Notes: generated from the sequence alone by a model not told the origin. DNA of 31,732 nt from Actinomycetota bacterium (GCA_003164655.1 PLTW01000051.1:1-31732); one strand, 5' to 3'. Counted from the stretch's first letter, positions 21,063 to 29,219 are shown. Numbers and translations are program-made.

Positions 21063-22364
21063 ATGATCGATCGCTACACGCTGCCCGAGATGGGCGCCAT
21101 CTGGGCAGAAGACGCCAAGCTGCAGACCTGGCTCGAGGTCGAGCTGGCGGCGGTGCGCGCCTGGAACCGGCTCGGCAGAGTCCCCGACGATGCCGTGGCC
21201 GAGATCGAGGCCAGGGCCGGCTTTGACGCCGCCCGAGTGGCCGAGATCGAGCTGACGACCAATCACGATGTGATCGCCTTTCTCACCGACGTGGCCGAAC
21301 ACGTCGGCGACGCCTCCAAGTATATCCACTACGGCATGACCAGCTCCGACATGCTCGACACCGGTCTGGCCCTGCAGATCAAGCGCGCCGGCGAGCTGCT
21401 GCAGCGCGACCTCACCGCGCTGGGGATCGTGCTCCAGCGGCGTGCCTTCGAGTTTCGCGACACGGTGCAGGTCGGTCGCACCCACGGCGTCCATGCCGAG
21501 CCCATCACGTTCGGCATGAAGCTGGGGATGTGGGCCTTCGAGGTGGCCCGCCACCTCGACCGTCTGCGGCGCGTGACCGCCGGCGCCGCCGTCGGCAAGC
21601 TGAGCGGCGCCGTCGGCGCCTACAACAACATCGACCCGCGGGTCGAGGAGCTGGTCTGCGCCGAGCTCGATCTCGGCCATGAGCCGATCGCCAACCAGGT
21701 CGTGCAGCGCGACCGCCACGCCGCCTTTCTGTCGGCCCTCGCCATCGTCGGCTCCTCGATCGAGAAGTTCACCGTCGAAGTGCGCCACCTGCAGCGCACC
21801 GAGGTGCGCGAGGCCGAGGAGGCGTTCGGCAAGGGCCAGAAGGGTTCCTCGGCGATGCCCCATAAGCGCAACCCGATCCTCTCCGAGCGCATGGCCGGCT
21901 GCGCGCGCGTGCTGCGCGGCAACGCCCTCGTGGGCATGGAGAACGTGGCGCTCTGGCACGAGCGTGACATCTCGCACAGTTCGGCCGAGCGCATCGTGTT
22001 CCCCGACTCGTGCATCCTGCTCGACTACATGCTGCAAAAGACGACGAAGCTCTTCGACACGCTGGTGGTCGACGAGGCGCGCATGCTGGCCAACCTCTCG
22101 CTGTCGCAGCGCCTCGTCTTCAGCGGGGCCGTGCTGCTGGCGCTCGTCGACCGCGGCATGCTGCGCGACGACGCCTACCGGGTGGTGCAGGACGCGGCCA
22201 TGCGGGCCTGGCGCGAGGGCGTCGACTTTGGCGGGCTGATCAAGGACAACCCCGAGGCGCTGGCCGTGCTGTCGCCCGCCGATATCGACGCCGCCATGGA
22301 TCCCGACCAGTACCGGGCCGGCCGCGATGTCATCTTCGGGCGTCTCGAAGACCTGAGGTTCTGA
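21063..22364 (+). CDS. purB: Adenylosuccinate lyase
   Basis: 433 residues, the short bacterial form. It splits SAICAR to AICAR plus fumarate and adenylosuccinate to AMP plus fumarate. The fumarase/aspartase superfamily signature GSSAMPHKRNP (261-271) carries the catalytic serine loop (S262/S263). H68 in TTNHDV and H141 in VGRTHGVHAEP match the known catalytic histidines of the Bacillus enzyme, and YGMTSSDMLDT is the substrate phosphate loop. The ATG has GGAGGG upstream. Its stop overlaps the next start as TGATG, so the quinone oxidoreductase is coupled to it. Confidence 0.98.
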   Translation: MIDRYTLPEMGAIWAEDAKLQTWLEVELAAVRAWNRLGRVPDDAVAEIEARAGFDAARVAEIELTTNHDVIAFLTDVAEHVGDASKYIHYGMTSSDMLDTGLALQIKRAGELLQRDLTALGIVLQRRAFEFRDTVQVGRTHGVHAEPITFGMKLGMWAFEVARHLDRLRRVTAGAAVGKLSGAVGAYNNIDPRVEELVCAELDLGHEPIANQVVQRDRHAAFLSALAIVGSSIEKFTVEVRHLQRTEVREAEEAFGKGQKGSSAMPHKRNPILSERMAGCARVLRGNALVGMENVALWHERDISHSSAERIVFPDSCILLDYMLQKTTKLFDTLVVDEARMLANLSLSQRLVFSGAVLLALVDRGMLRDDAYRVVQDAAMRAWREGVDFGGLIKDNPEALAVLSPADIDAAMDPDQYRAGRDVIFGRLEDLRF

Positions 22365-23332
22365 TGCGCGCCATCCGCGTCCAGGCCTTCGGCGGCCCCG
22401 AGGTCCTGCGGCTCGAAGAGGTGCCCGAGCTGCGCGCGCCGCGCGACGGCGAGGTGCTGATCCGCCTGCGGGCCAGCGGAGTCAATCCAGTCGAGACCTA
22501 CGTGCGCTCGGGACAGTACGCCGGCCTGCCGTCGCTGCCCTACACCCCCGGCAGCGACGGCGCCGGGATCGTCGTGGCGGTCGGCGGCAGCGACACCACA
22601 GGGCCCGCGGTCGGCGATCGCGTCTACACCTCGGGGTCGGTGACGGGCACGTACGCCGAGGCGGCCATCTGCGAACTCTCTCAGGTGCATCCTCTGCCCG
22701 ACACGGCCGCGTTCGCCGAGGGCGCGGCCCTCGGCGTGCCGTACGCGACCGCCTACCGGGCGCTGTTCCAGCGCGGCCGAGTGCAGCCCGGTGAGCTCGT
22801 GCTGATCCACGGGGCCAGCGGCGGCGTCGGCCTGGCCGCCGTGCAGCTCGCCGTGGCGGCGGGCCTTTCGGTGCACGGTACGGCCGGCTCGAACGCCGGC
22901 CGTCGCCTGGTCGCCGCGCAGGGCGCCGCCCAGGTCGTCGACCACCGGGCGCCGGGCCACGCCGCGGAGCTACTCGGCCTCACCGCCGGACGCGGGTACG
23001 ACCTCATCGTCGAGATGGCCGCCCACGCCAGCCTGGCGACCGACCTGGGCCTGCTCGCGCGCCGCGGCAGGGTGGTCGTGGTCGGCAGTCGCGGTGCCGT
23101 CGAGATCTCGCCTCGCGATCTCATGAGTCGCGACGCCGACGTGCGCGGCCTGCTGCTCGTCAACGCTCCGCCCGCGGCGCTCGCCGAGATCCACGAAGCC
23201 CTCCGCGACGGCCTGGCCGACGGCCGCCTGCACCCCGTCGTCGCCCGCGAGCTGCCGTTGTCGGAGGCCGCGACCGCCCACCGTGAGATCGCCGCGGGAC
23301 CGGCCGCCGGCAAGCTCGTTCTGCTGCCCTGA
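22364..23332 (+). CDS. NADPH:quinone oxidoreductase (zeta-crystallin-type MDR protein)
   Basis: 322 residues from the ATG overlapping the purB stop; the longer upstream frame is shadow. It belongs to the medium-chain dehydrogenase/reductase superfamily, quinone oxidoreductase branch. The GroES-like N-domain begins MRAIRVQAFGGPEVLRLEEVP with GVNPVETYVRSGQY, and the Rossmann motif is IHGASGGVGLAAVQLA. It lacks the structural and catalytic zinc cysteines of alcohol dehydrogenases, as expected for zeta-crystallin relatives. These enzymes reduce quinones or enones with NADPH. Overlap with purB shows cotranscription but not a purine role. It converges on the rubredoxin gene 33 bases later. Confidence 0.93.
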   Translation: MRAIRVQAFGGPEVLRLEEVPELRAPRDGEVLIRLRASGVNPVETYVRSGQYAGLPSLPYTPGSDGAGIVVAVGGSDTTGPAVGDRVYTSGSVTGTYAEAAICELSQVHPLPDTAAFAEGAALGVPYATAYRALFQRGRVQPGELVLIHGASGGVGLAAVQLAVAAGLSVHGTAGSNAGRRLVAAQGAAQVVDHRAPGHAAELLGLTAGRGYDLIVEMAAHASLATDLGLLARRGRVVVVGSRGAVEISPRDLMSRDADVRGLLLVNAPPAALAEIHEALRDGLADGRLHPVVARELPLSEAATAHREIAAGPAAGKLVLLP

Positions 23333-23365
23333 CGGACGGGCCGGGCGGCCGGCAGCCCGCGGCGG

Positions 23366-23536
23366 CTAGTCCTCGTCGTCGAGCGGCTCAAACATGTCGA
23401 GACCGGCGCCACACTCGGGACAGACCCAGTCGCCGGGCAGGTCTTCGAAGGCCGTGCCCGGCTCGACGCCGTTGTCGGGATCGCCGATCTCGGGATCGTA
23501 GACCCAGTCGCACAGCGTGCACACGTACTTCTGCAT
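23366..23536 (-). CDS. Rubredoxin
   Basis: 56 residues from the ATG at 23536, with AAGGAG nine bases upstream; the longer frame from 23611 has no support. It is a mononuclear iron electron carrier. The four iron ligands are C6 and C9 in YVCTLCDWVYDP and C39 and C42 in WVCPECGAG, and the DPEIGDPDNGVEPGT and FEDLPGDW segments are classical. The C-terminal tail is acidic (DDED). The gene stands alone with its own upstream gap of 114 bases. A partner cannot be assigned; the Fe-S proteins at 6595-7904 show that the organism uses several small iron carriers. Confidence 0.96.
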   Translation of the reverse strand: MQKYVCTLCDWVYDPEIGDPDNGVEPGTAFEDLPGDWVCPECGAGLDMFEPLDDED

Positions 23537-23583
23537 GAGATCCACTCCTTCGCGGGGACACCGTCGGATGCGCTTCGCCGTCG

Positions 23584-23618
23584 ATTCTAGTACAGCCGCA
23601 GGTGCGACCACCCGTCAA
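23584..23618 (-). promoter_or_regulatory. Possible rubredoxin promoter elements
   Basis: On the minus strand TTGACG (23618-23613) and TAGAAT (23589-23584) both resemble consensus boxes but are 23 bases apart, too far for normal sigma70 use. An overlapping TACTAG gives 20. The -10 is about 48 bases from the rubredoxin ATG. Confidence 0.35.
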
Positions 23619-23650
23619 GGTGTCGGCTGACGCCGCCCTCCGCCGGCGAC

Positions 23651-24364
23651 CTACTGGTTCTCGAGGAGCTCCTCGGCGGGCACGTCGCGCACGACGTGCG
23701 CCGGCACTCCCATGAGCACCTTGCCGGCCGGCGCGTCTTTGGTGACCACCGCGCCGGCCGCTATGAACGCCTCGCGGCCGATCTCGATGCCGGGGCAGAG
23801 CACGACGCCGCCGCCGATCCGCGCGCCACGGCGGATGGTTGCGCCCCGGATGAGCTCGTGGCGCTTCTCGGTGCGGCCCATGAAGTTGTCGTTGGTGGTC
23901 TGCACGCAGGGCGCGACGAAGACGTGGTCCTCGATCGTCATGTAGGCGGTGATGTAGGCGTTCGACTGGATCTTCGTGAAGTCGCCGATCGTGGTGTCGT
24001 TCTCGACGCACGTGCCGCGGCCCACCACGACGCGCTGCCCCAGCACGCAGCGCTCGCGCACGCTGGCCAGGTCGCCGATCACGCAGCCCGGCCCCATGGA
24101 CACACCGCGGTAGACGATCGCACCGGTCGAAACGACGCAGCCGGCCCCGAGGCGCAGCGGCGGCAGTTCGCCCCGCTTGGCGGTCGACGACGGCGAGAGC
24201 GCCGGCGCCTTGCCCAGCACCGCCCCGTCCTGAATGAAGCAGCCGTCGCCGATCTCGGTGTCGTCGTGGACGACCACGTTGGCGCCGAAGACCACGCCGG
24301 CGCCAACGCTCACGCCGGCGCCCAGCAGCAGATGGTGGGCGAGCGCCGACGGAGAGAGGGCCAC
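23651..24364 (-). CDS. Left-handed beta-helix sugar N-acetyltransferase (WbpD-like)
   Basis: 237 residues from a GTG four bases after the preceding gene. Hexapeptide repeats of the LbH fold run through most of the protein (GAGVSVGAGVVFGANVVV, IGDGCFIQDGAVLG, IGRE-AFIAAGAVVTKDAP), ending GKVLMGVPAHVVRD, typical of acetyl-CoA-dependent acetyltransferases. The closest family by context is WbpD, which acetylates the 3-amino group of UDP-2-acetamido-3-amino-glucuronate. The candidate catalytic region is IEDHVFVAPCVQTTNDNFMGR, with a histidine and NDN typical of this group. It is the last gene of the wbpA-wbpB-wbpD-like unit and acts in the cytoplasm on a nucleotide sugar. Confidence 0.85.
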   Translation of the reverse strand: MALSPSALAHHLLLGAGVSVGAGVVFGANVVVHDDTEIGDGCFIQDGAVLGKAPALSPSSTAKRGELPPLRLGAGCVVSTGAIVYRGVSMGPGCVIGDLASVRERCVLGQRVVVGRGTCVENDTTIGDFTKIQSNAYITAYMTIEDHVFVAPCVQTTNDNFMGRTEKRHELIRGATIRRGARIGGGVVLCPGIEIGREAFIAAGAVVTKDAPAGKVLMGVPAHVVRDVPAEELLENQ

Positions 24365-24368
24365 GACG

Positions 24369-25400
24369 CTACCCGACCGCGAGATCGGCGGTCTTCACGG
24401 GCCTCCCGGCGTCGCGCAGCGAGAGCTCCATCGCCTCGAGCACGCGTACGACGTTCAGGCCGTCGCGCCCGTCCGACAGAGGCCGGCGGTTGTCGCGCAC
24501 GCACTCGACGAAGTGCTCGACCTCGAGCCTGAGCGGCTCGTCGTTGGCGATCCTTGGTATGTGGATGTCGCCGAACCGCAGCGTGACGTACTCGCCGTAG
24601 GACTGGTAGTCGGGCACCACCGCGGCCTTGTCGTAGACGGTCACCTTGCGGTCGGCGTCCATGTCGTCGAAGACGGCCATCTTGTCGGAGCCCACGACGG
24701 TGATGGTGCGCGTCTTGTGGGGGTCGAGCCAGCTCACGTGCAGATGACCGATCATGCCCGACGGGTAGCGGATGTAGCCGAACACGACGTCCTCGACACC
24801 CGGCTGCAGGTAGCACTCGCCGCGCGCCGAGACCTCTTCGGGCTCTTCGCCGGTGAGAAAGTTGATCACCGAGATGTCGTGCGGCCCCAGGCTCCAGAGG
24901 GCGTTCTCGTCGGGCCGCACCTTGCCCAGGTTCAGACGGTTCGAGTACACGTAGAAGATGCGCCCCAGCTCACCGGCGTCGAGCAGTTCCTTCACCTTGC
25001 GCACGGCGGGATGATACTCGAGCAGGTGGCCCACCATGAGCTGCCGGCCGTGCACCTCGGCGACCCGCACCAGGTCTCCGGCGTCGGCCGCCCTGAGCGC
25101 CATGGGTTTCTCGATGAAGGCATGCTTGCCAGCTTGGAGGACGCGCTTGCCCAGAGCATAGTGGGTGGGCACCGACGTGGCCACGATGACGGCCTCGACC
25201 GTCGGGTCGGCCAGGACCTGGTCGAGGTCGGCGGTGACCGTGGCGTCGGGGAACTGCGCGCTCATGCGGGCGCGGATCTTGTCGTCTAAGTCGCAGCAGT
25301 AGGCAAGCTCGGCGCCGGGCAGACGATCGACGTTGCGCGCCAGATTCGGGCCCCAGTAGTTGAGACCAACGACGCCGATGCGGACAGGGTCAACGCTCAC
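24369..25400 (-). CDS. Gfo/Idh/MocA-family NAD-dependent sugar oxidoreductase (WbpB-like)
   Basis: 343 residues from a GTG start. The Rossmann domain opens VRIGVVGLNYWGPNLARN, a variant of the GxGxxG fingerprint with WG typical of nucleotide-sugar members, followed by the family active-site EKPMA block with its lysine and a VGHLLEYHPAV segment. In the Wbp pathway the enzyme oxidises C3 of UDP-GlcNAc uronate before transamination. Its position directly after the UDP-GlcNAc dehydrogenase and before the acetyltransferase supports that role. The gap to wbpA (51 bases) holds a 10-base-pair hairpin that may reduce downstream expression. Confidence 0.87.
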   Translation of the reverse strand: MSVDPVRIGVVGLNYWGPNLARNVDRLPGAELAYCCDLDDKIRARMSAQFPDATVTADLDQVLADPTVEAVIVATSVPTHYALGKRVLQAGKHAFIEKPMALRAADAGDLVRVAEVHGRQLMVGHLLEYHPAVRKVKELLDAGELGRIFYVYSNRLNLGKVRPDENALWSLGPHDISVINFLTGEEPEEVSARGECYLQPGVEDVVFGYIRYPSGMIGHLHVSWLDPHKTRTITVVGSDKMAVFDDMDADRKVTVYDKAAVVPDYQSYGEYVTLRFGDIHIPRIANDEPLRLEVEHFVECVRDNRRPLSDGRDGLNVVRVLEAMELSLRDAGRPVKTADLAVG

Positions 25401-25428
25401 GGAAAGTCACCATCCTTGACGGGCGGAC

Positions 25429-25451
25429 GGCGGCGGCCTGCGGCCGCCGCC
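25429..25451 (-). terminator. Hairpin directly after the wbpA-like gene
   Basis: A 10-base perfect inverted repeat (25429-25438 against 25442-25451) with a 3-base loop abuts the wbpA-like stop codon. Lying inside an apparent operon, it may be a partial terminator or protect the upstream message from decay. Confidence 0.45.
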
Positions 25452-26717
25452 TCAGAGCTTCCAGACCTTGCCGCCGCCGTCGATCCCGGCGGTGGCGTTG
25501 CGCAGATCGACCACGAGCTGCGCCTTGGCAACGACGTCGCCGTAGTCGACGGTGGAGTGGGCCGTCACGATGATCACCACATCGAAGGCGCTGATGCCGG
25601 CGCCCTTGTTCAGGTCGATCGAGCGCATGCCCAGCGCCGGCAGCTCGGCCACGAACGGGTCGTGATAGTCGACGGCCACGCCCTGGCGGTCGAGCTGATG
25701 GATGATCTTCAGGGCCGGCGATTCGCGCAGGTCGTCGATGTCGGCCTTGTAGGCCACGCCCATGACGAGCGCTTTGGCGCCCTGCAAGGCCTTGGCGTGC
25801 GAGTTCAGCGCCCGCGTGACCTTGGTGACGCAGAAGTAGGGCATGTTCTCGTTGACCTTGCCGGCCAGCTCGATGAACTCGGTCCAGAAGTCGACCTCGC
25901 GCGCCTTCCACGACAGGTAGAACGGGTCGATGGGGATGCAGTGGCCGCCCAGGCCGGGGCCCGGCAGGAACTTCATGTAGCCGAACGGCTTGCTGGCCGC
26001 CGCCTCGATGACCTCCCAGATGTCGATGCCCAGGCGGTCGCACAGCATGGCGAGCTCATTGACCAGAGCGATGTTGACGCTACGAAAGATGTTCTCGAGC
26101 AGCTTGGTCATCTCGGCCACCTCGGGCGTGGTGACCGGCACGAGCGTATCGATCGCCTGACCGTAGACCTCGAGCACCTTCGCCGTGCAGGCCGGCGTCA
26201 GGCCGCCGACGACCTTGGGCGTGGTCCTGGTCGTGAAGTCGGTGCGCCCCGGGTCGACCCGTTCCGGCGAGAAGGCGACATGAAAGTCGGTGCCGGCGGT
26301 CAGGCCCGACCCCTGCTCGAGGATGGGCGCCAGCACGTCGCGGGTCGTGCCGGGGTAGGTCGTGCTCTCGAGGCAGACGAGCTGGCCGCGGCGCACGTGG
26401 CCGGCGAGCATGGCGGTGGCGTCCTTGACGAGCGTCAGGTCGGGCTCGCGGTTGGGGTTCAGCGGTGTGGGCAGGCAGATGATGTCGGCGTCGCAGCTTT
26501 CGGTGGCGCTGTAGTCGAAGGTGGCCGTGAGCAGACCCCGGCCGACCACCGCCGCCAGCGCCGCGTCGGAGACGTCGACGATATAGGACCTGGCGGCGTT
26601 GATGGCGGAGCAGCGCTGCGGGTCGGCCTCGATGCCGACCACTTCGACACCCGCCTCGGCGAACGCCACCGCGAGAGGCAAGCCGACGTATCCCATGCCG
26701 ATGACTGCTATCTTCAC
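25452..26717 (-). CDS. wbpA: UDP-N-acetylglucosamine 6-dehydrogenase (WbpA-like)
   Basis: 421 residues from the GTG at 26717, with GGGAG seven bases upstream; the frame extending to 26924 is untranslated leader and shadow. It is a nucleotide-sugar dehydrogenase oxidising C6 to the uronate with two NAD. The NAD motif IAVIGMGYVGLPLAVAFAEAG opens the protein; the catalytic cysteine is C260 in GPGLGGHCIPIDPF. FSPERVDPG and TTPKVVGG fit the UDP-GlcNAc branch (WbpA/TviB type) rather than UDP-glucose dehydrogenase. With the following two genes it forms most of the route to UDP-2,3-diacetamido glucuronate. A promoter-like TACAAT lies about 60 bases upstream. Confidence 0.9.
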   Translation of the reverse strand: MKIAVIGMGYVGLPLAVAFAEAGVEVVGIEADPQRCSAINAARSYIVDVSDAALAAVVGRGLLTATFDYSATESCDADIICLPTPLNPNREPDLTLVKDATAMLAGHVRRGQLVCLESTTYPGTTRDVLAPILEQGSGLTAGTDFHVAFSPERVDPGRTDFTTRTTPKVVGGLTPACTAKVLEVYGQAIDTLVPVTTPEVAEMTKLLENIFRSVNIALVNELAMLCDRLGIDIWEVIEAAASKPFGYMKFLPGPGLGGHCIPIDPFYLSWKAREVDFWTEFIELAGKVNENMPYFCVTKVTRALNSHAKALQGAKALVMGVAYKADIDDLRESPALKIIHQLDRQGVAVDYHDPFVAELPALGMRSIDLNKGAGISAFDVVIIVTAHSTVDYGDVVAKAQLVVDLRNATAGIDGGGKVWKL

Positions 26718-26778
26718 TGTCCGCTCCCGTTCGTCGTGCCGGTCGGGGATGCCGGCCGCCGCTGCAGCCGAGCCACAG

Positions 26779-26784
26779 ATTGTA
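26779..26784 (-). promoter_or_regulatory. -10 box for the wbpA-like operon
   Basis: TACAAT on the minus strand, in the AT-richest spot of the 26718-26872 gap, predicts a start near 26772 and a leader of about 55 bases. No convincing -35 is seen. The rest of the gap holds no gene. Confidence 0.4.
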
Positions 26785-26872
26785 TAGCATCGCCGCGGCT
26801 CGTCCTCAGCGGCCGTTCGCGGCGGCCGGGCGTCTTGCCGGGGCCGGCGCAGCGGCGCGGGCGGCGGTCGCT

Positions 26873-27970
26873 TTAGCGCAGGGTGAACAAGCGTCGCTCG
26901 TTCTCGCAGGGCGGCCCCGCGCACACCTCGACGCTGCCCGCCCGCACGTCCCAGATCATGCTCGCCGTGGTCATGTCGCGTTCGCCGAGCGGCACCGACA
27001 GGTCGGGGTGTCCGCAGATCGACATGGCCTCGGCGACACCGTCGTGATCGCGCAGGATGGTGCGCAGCAGCTCGCCCGGCTCGTCGCCGCGGGCGAGACC
27101 CTGGTCGAGCAGATCCAGCGCCCGCACCCGCCGCCGGCGGGTGCCGGCGGAGGTCGACAGATCGCAGCCGGTCATGGCCGGATCGACGAAATGGTTGGTG
27201 TGCACCAGGCGGTCGTCGCCGGCGATGAACGCCGCACTCGCCGCCGACGTCTCGATGTCGAGCAGCGCCCCCGCCGCATCGACGAAGATGTGGTTGGAGC
27301 CGCGGGCCCGCGTTGGCAGAAGGGCGCGCTCGCGGGCGTCGGCCAGCGAGCGCGACTCGAGAAGGTGGCGGCGAATGAAGTTATTGGGCACGCCGAGGCG
27401 CTGGTCACGGGCGTACAGGGTATTGCCGCCCGTGGCGATGCCGTGCGAGTTGATACCGGTCGGCGGCAGCAGACAGGCGGAGGTCATCGCGAGGATCCCG
27501 GTGCCGTCGTCGGTCGTCAGGCGCAGAAGGATGTTCTTGTCGACGTCGCCCGCCCACCAGTCCTCGTTGTGACCGAGCAGGCAGCGGCCCCCGGCGCGCA
27601 CGGCCACCGACGTGCAGTGCTCGTTGTGGGCAAACCGCGGCAGCCGCGTGGGCGGTTCGGCGGCCGGGTCTGAGTTGCAGGTGAGCTCCTCGCCGAGGTT
27701 GGGCACGAGCAGCCTGGCAAGGGCCACGCCGGCGCCTTCGGCCATGCCCTCGAGCTCGGCGACCACGCCGGGCAGCGCCTGGCGCGCGAACGGCAGGTAA
27801 GCCAGGCATTCGCGCTGGGCCGCGGCGAAGCTCGGGCCGCCCATGTCCTCGTGGTGCTCCTCGTAGTAGGCGATGCCGGCCACGATCAGCTCGCGCGCCG
27901 CCTCGCCGATCTGGCGACCGATCTCGCGGTGAGAGCCGCGGGCTTCGATCTCGAGGTAAGGGATGCTCAT
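26873..27970 (-). CDS. C45-type autoproteolytic acyltransferase/hydrolase (Ntn fold)
   Basis: 365 residues from an ATG overlapping the epimerase stop by four bases. It resembles the penicillin acyl-CoA:6-APA acyltransferase-like C45 family, Ntn hydrolases that cut themselves to expose an N-terminal cysteine. The candidate nucleophile is C119 in HNEHCTSVAV, followed by RCLLGHNEDWW and later TGINSHGIATGGN, all typical. The first 118 residues (GSHREIGRQIGEAARELI, PNLGEELTCN) form the usual propeptide or alpha chain. The residue before C119 is His rather than the Gly known at the penicillin acyltransferase cleavage site. There is no signal peptide. Its coupling to a nucleotide-sugar epimerase is unusual; an N-acyl or peptide amide substrate is likely but unidentified. 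Confidence 0.8.
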   Translation of the reverse strand: MSIPYLEIEARGSHREIGRQIGEAARELIVAGIAYYEEHHEDMGGPSFAAAQRECLAYLPFARQALPGVVAELEGMAEGAGVALARLLVPNLGEELTCNSDPAAEPPTRLPRFAHNEHCTSVAVRAGGRCLLGHNEDWWAGDVDKNILLRLTTDDGTGILAMTSACLLPPTGINSHGIATGGNTLYARDQRLGVPNNFIRRHLLESRSLADARERALLPTRARGSNHIFVDAAGALLDIETSAASAAFIAGDDRLVHTNHFVDPAMTGCDLSTSAGTRRRRVRALDLLDQGLARGDEPGELLRTILRDHDGVAEAMSICGHPDLSVPLGERDMTTASMIWDVRAGSVEVCAGPPCENERRLFTLR

Positions 27971-29127
27971 TCCGCTCGTCCTTCGTCGCTTGGACGCTCG
28001 CTCGGATGTAGTGCTTCGACGGCGCGCCCCGGCGACCCTTCGCCGACCGCGATCCGCGCCAGGAACGCGCCCAGGGCGGCTCCGAGGCGCCGGCCGGCGT
28101 CGCCCCGGCCGTAGAAGGCCGGGTGCCGCGCTCCCCGCGGCGGATCGGCCAGAGCCGCGGCGAGCGCCTCGCGGTCGGTGCCCACCAGCACGTTCCAGCC
28201 GCTTTCGATGGTCTCTACCCATTCGCTCGAGTCGCGCATGGTCACGCACGGCACGGCAAAGAAGTAGGCCTCCTTTTGCAGCCCGCCCGAGTCGGTGGCC
28301 ACCACGCGGGCGTTCTTGACCAGTGCCAGCGACTCGGCGTAGCCGACCGGACCGCTCAGCCTGATGTTGGGAGTGACCAGCCCGGCCAGACCGTGGCGGT
28401 CGATACTCGCCGCCGTGCGCGGATGGGCCAGAAAGAGCACCGTCTCCGACAGGGCGCCCAGGCCCGCAAGGACGGCTGCCAGACGCGCGGGCTCGTCGGT
28501 GGTGGCCGGCCGGTGCGCAGTGGCCAGCACGTAGCCGCCGGGCCGCACGCCGTAGCGCTCGAGGACGGCCTCCTCGCGCTCGGGCGTGAGCGTCGCCATG
28601 GCGAGGTCGAACATGACGTCGCCGGTCTGCACGACGCCTGTGACGATGCCCTCGCGGGCCAGGTTGGCCACGGCCGCGGCGGTCGGACAGAAGAGCAGGC
28701 TCGACACGTGATCGGTGAGCACGCGGTTGACCTCTTCGGGCATGCGCCGGTCGAACGAGCGCAGGCCGGCCTCGACGTGGGCGATCGGCACGTTCAGCTT
28801 GGCGGCGGCGAGCGCTCCGGCGAGCGTCGAGTTCGTGTCGCCGTAGACCAGCACGACGTCGGGCGCCACGGCGACTATGGCGTCGGCTATGCCGGTCAGC
28901 ATCGCCGCGGTCTGGCGGGCGTGGCCGGCGGAGCCGACGCCGAGATCAATGTCGGGCCGCGGCAGGTCGAGCTCATCGTAAAAGTCGCCGGCCAGCTCGC
29001 GATCGTAGTGCTGGCCGGTGTCGAGCAGCACTTCGCGCGCCACGACGCGCACCGCGCCCGAGACGATCGCCGCCTTGATGTACTGGGGCCGGTTGCCCAC
29101 GACCGAAAGCACCACCGGGGAGTCCAT
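27967..29127 (-). CDS. Non-hydrolysing UDP-N-acetyl sugar 2-epimerase (WbpI/WecB family)
   Basis: 386 residues from the ATG at 29127; a GTG seven codons upstream is less likely because the -10 box would then lie inside the gene. It inverts C2 of a UDP-2-acetamido sugar through the 2-acetamidoglycal. Active-site blocks are VGNRPQYIKAA, LLDTGQHYD, VYGDTNSTLAG (D97), AHVEAGLRS (E119), MPEEVNR (E131/E132) and VATDSGGLQKEA. The RPQ-x-IKAA start resembles WbpI, acting on UDP-2,3-diacetamido glucuronate, more than WecB, which usually reads RPEAIKM. The nearby wbpA/B/D-like genes support the same reading. It seems leaderless: TACACT ends seven bases before the ATG and no ribosome site exists. The C45 gene overlaps its end. 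Confidence 0.87.
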   Translation of the reverse strand: MDSPVVLSVVGNRPQYIKAAIVSGAVRVVAREVLLDTGQHYDRELAGDFYDELDLPRPDIDLGVGSAGHARQTAAMLTGIADAIVAVAPDVVLVYGDTNSTLAGALAAAKLNVPIAHVEAGLRSFDRRMPEEVNRVLTDHVSSLLFCPTAAAVANLAREGIVTGVVQTGDVMFDLAMATLTPEREEAVLERYGVRPGGYVLATAHRPATTDEPARLAAVLAGLGALSETVLFLAHPRTAASIDRHGLAGLVTPNIRLSGPVGYAESLALVKNARVVATDSGGLQKEAYFFAVPCVTMRDSSEWVETIESGWNVLVGTDREALAAALADPPRGARHPAFYGRGDAGRRLGAALGAFLARIAVGEGSPGRAVEALHPSERPSDEGRAE

Positions 29128-29134
29128 GCGAGGG

Positions 29135-29164
29135 AGTGTAACCGACACGACGCGAGGCTGTCGC
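29135..29164 (-). promoter_or_regulatory. Promoter for a leaderless epimerase transcript
   Basis: On the minus strand TACACT (29140-29135) is followed after seven bases by the ATG, so transcription should begin at the start codon itself. GCGACA (29164-29159) lies 18 bases upstream as a plausible -35. Purine-rich ribosome-site sequence is absent. Confidence 0.55.
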
Positions 29165-29207
29165 GGCCGCCGGGACCGCCCGGCGGCGCGTCGCTGCCTG
29201 GCAGAGG

Positions 29208-29213
29208 TACAAT
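29208..29213 (+). promoter_or_regulatory. -10 box for a leaderless membrane-protein/murT transcript
   Basis: TACAAT is followed after six bases by the ATG at 29220, again implying a leaderless message. The -35 region is not recognisable. Together with the minus-strand promoter it makes a compact divergent control region of 92 bases. Confidence 0.5.
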
Positions 29214-29219
29214 CATGTG

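Noticed and set aside
23696..24532. 278-residue plus-strand frame
   Set aside because: Antisense to the acetyltransferase gene and low complexity; the minus-strand hexapeptide-repeat protein is clearly the real one.
26780..27673. 297-residue plus-strand frame
   Set aside because: Antisense shadow of the C45 gene, with no domain and atypical composition.
27967..29127. Straight assignment as WecB
   Set aside because: The RPQ-x-IKAA start and the wbp-like neighbours favour a WbpI-type substrate; the family, not the symbol, is safe.
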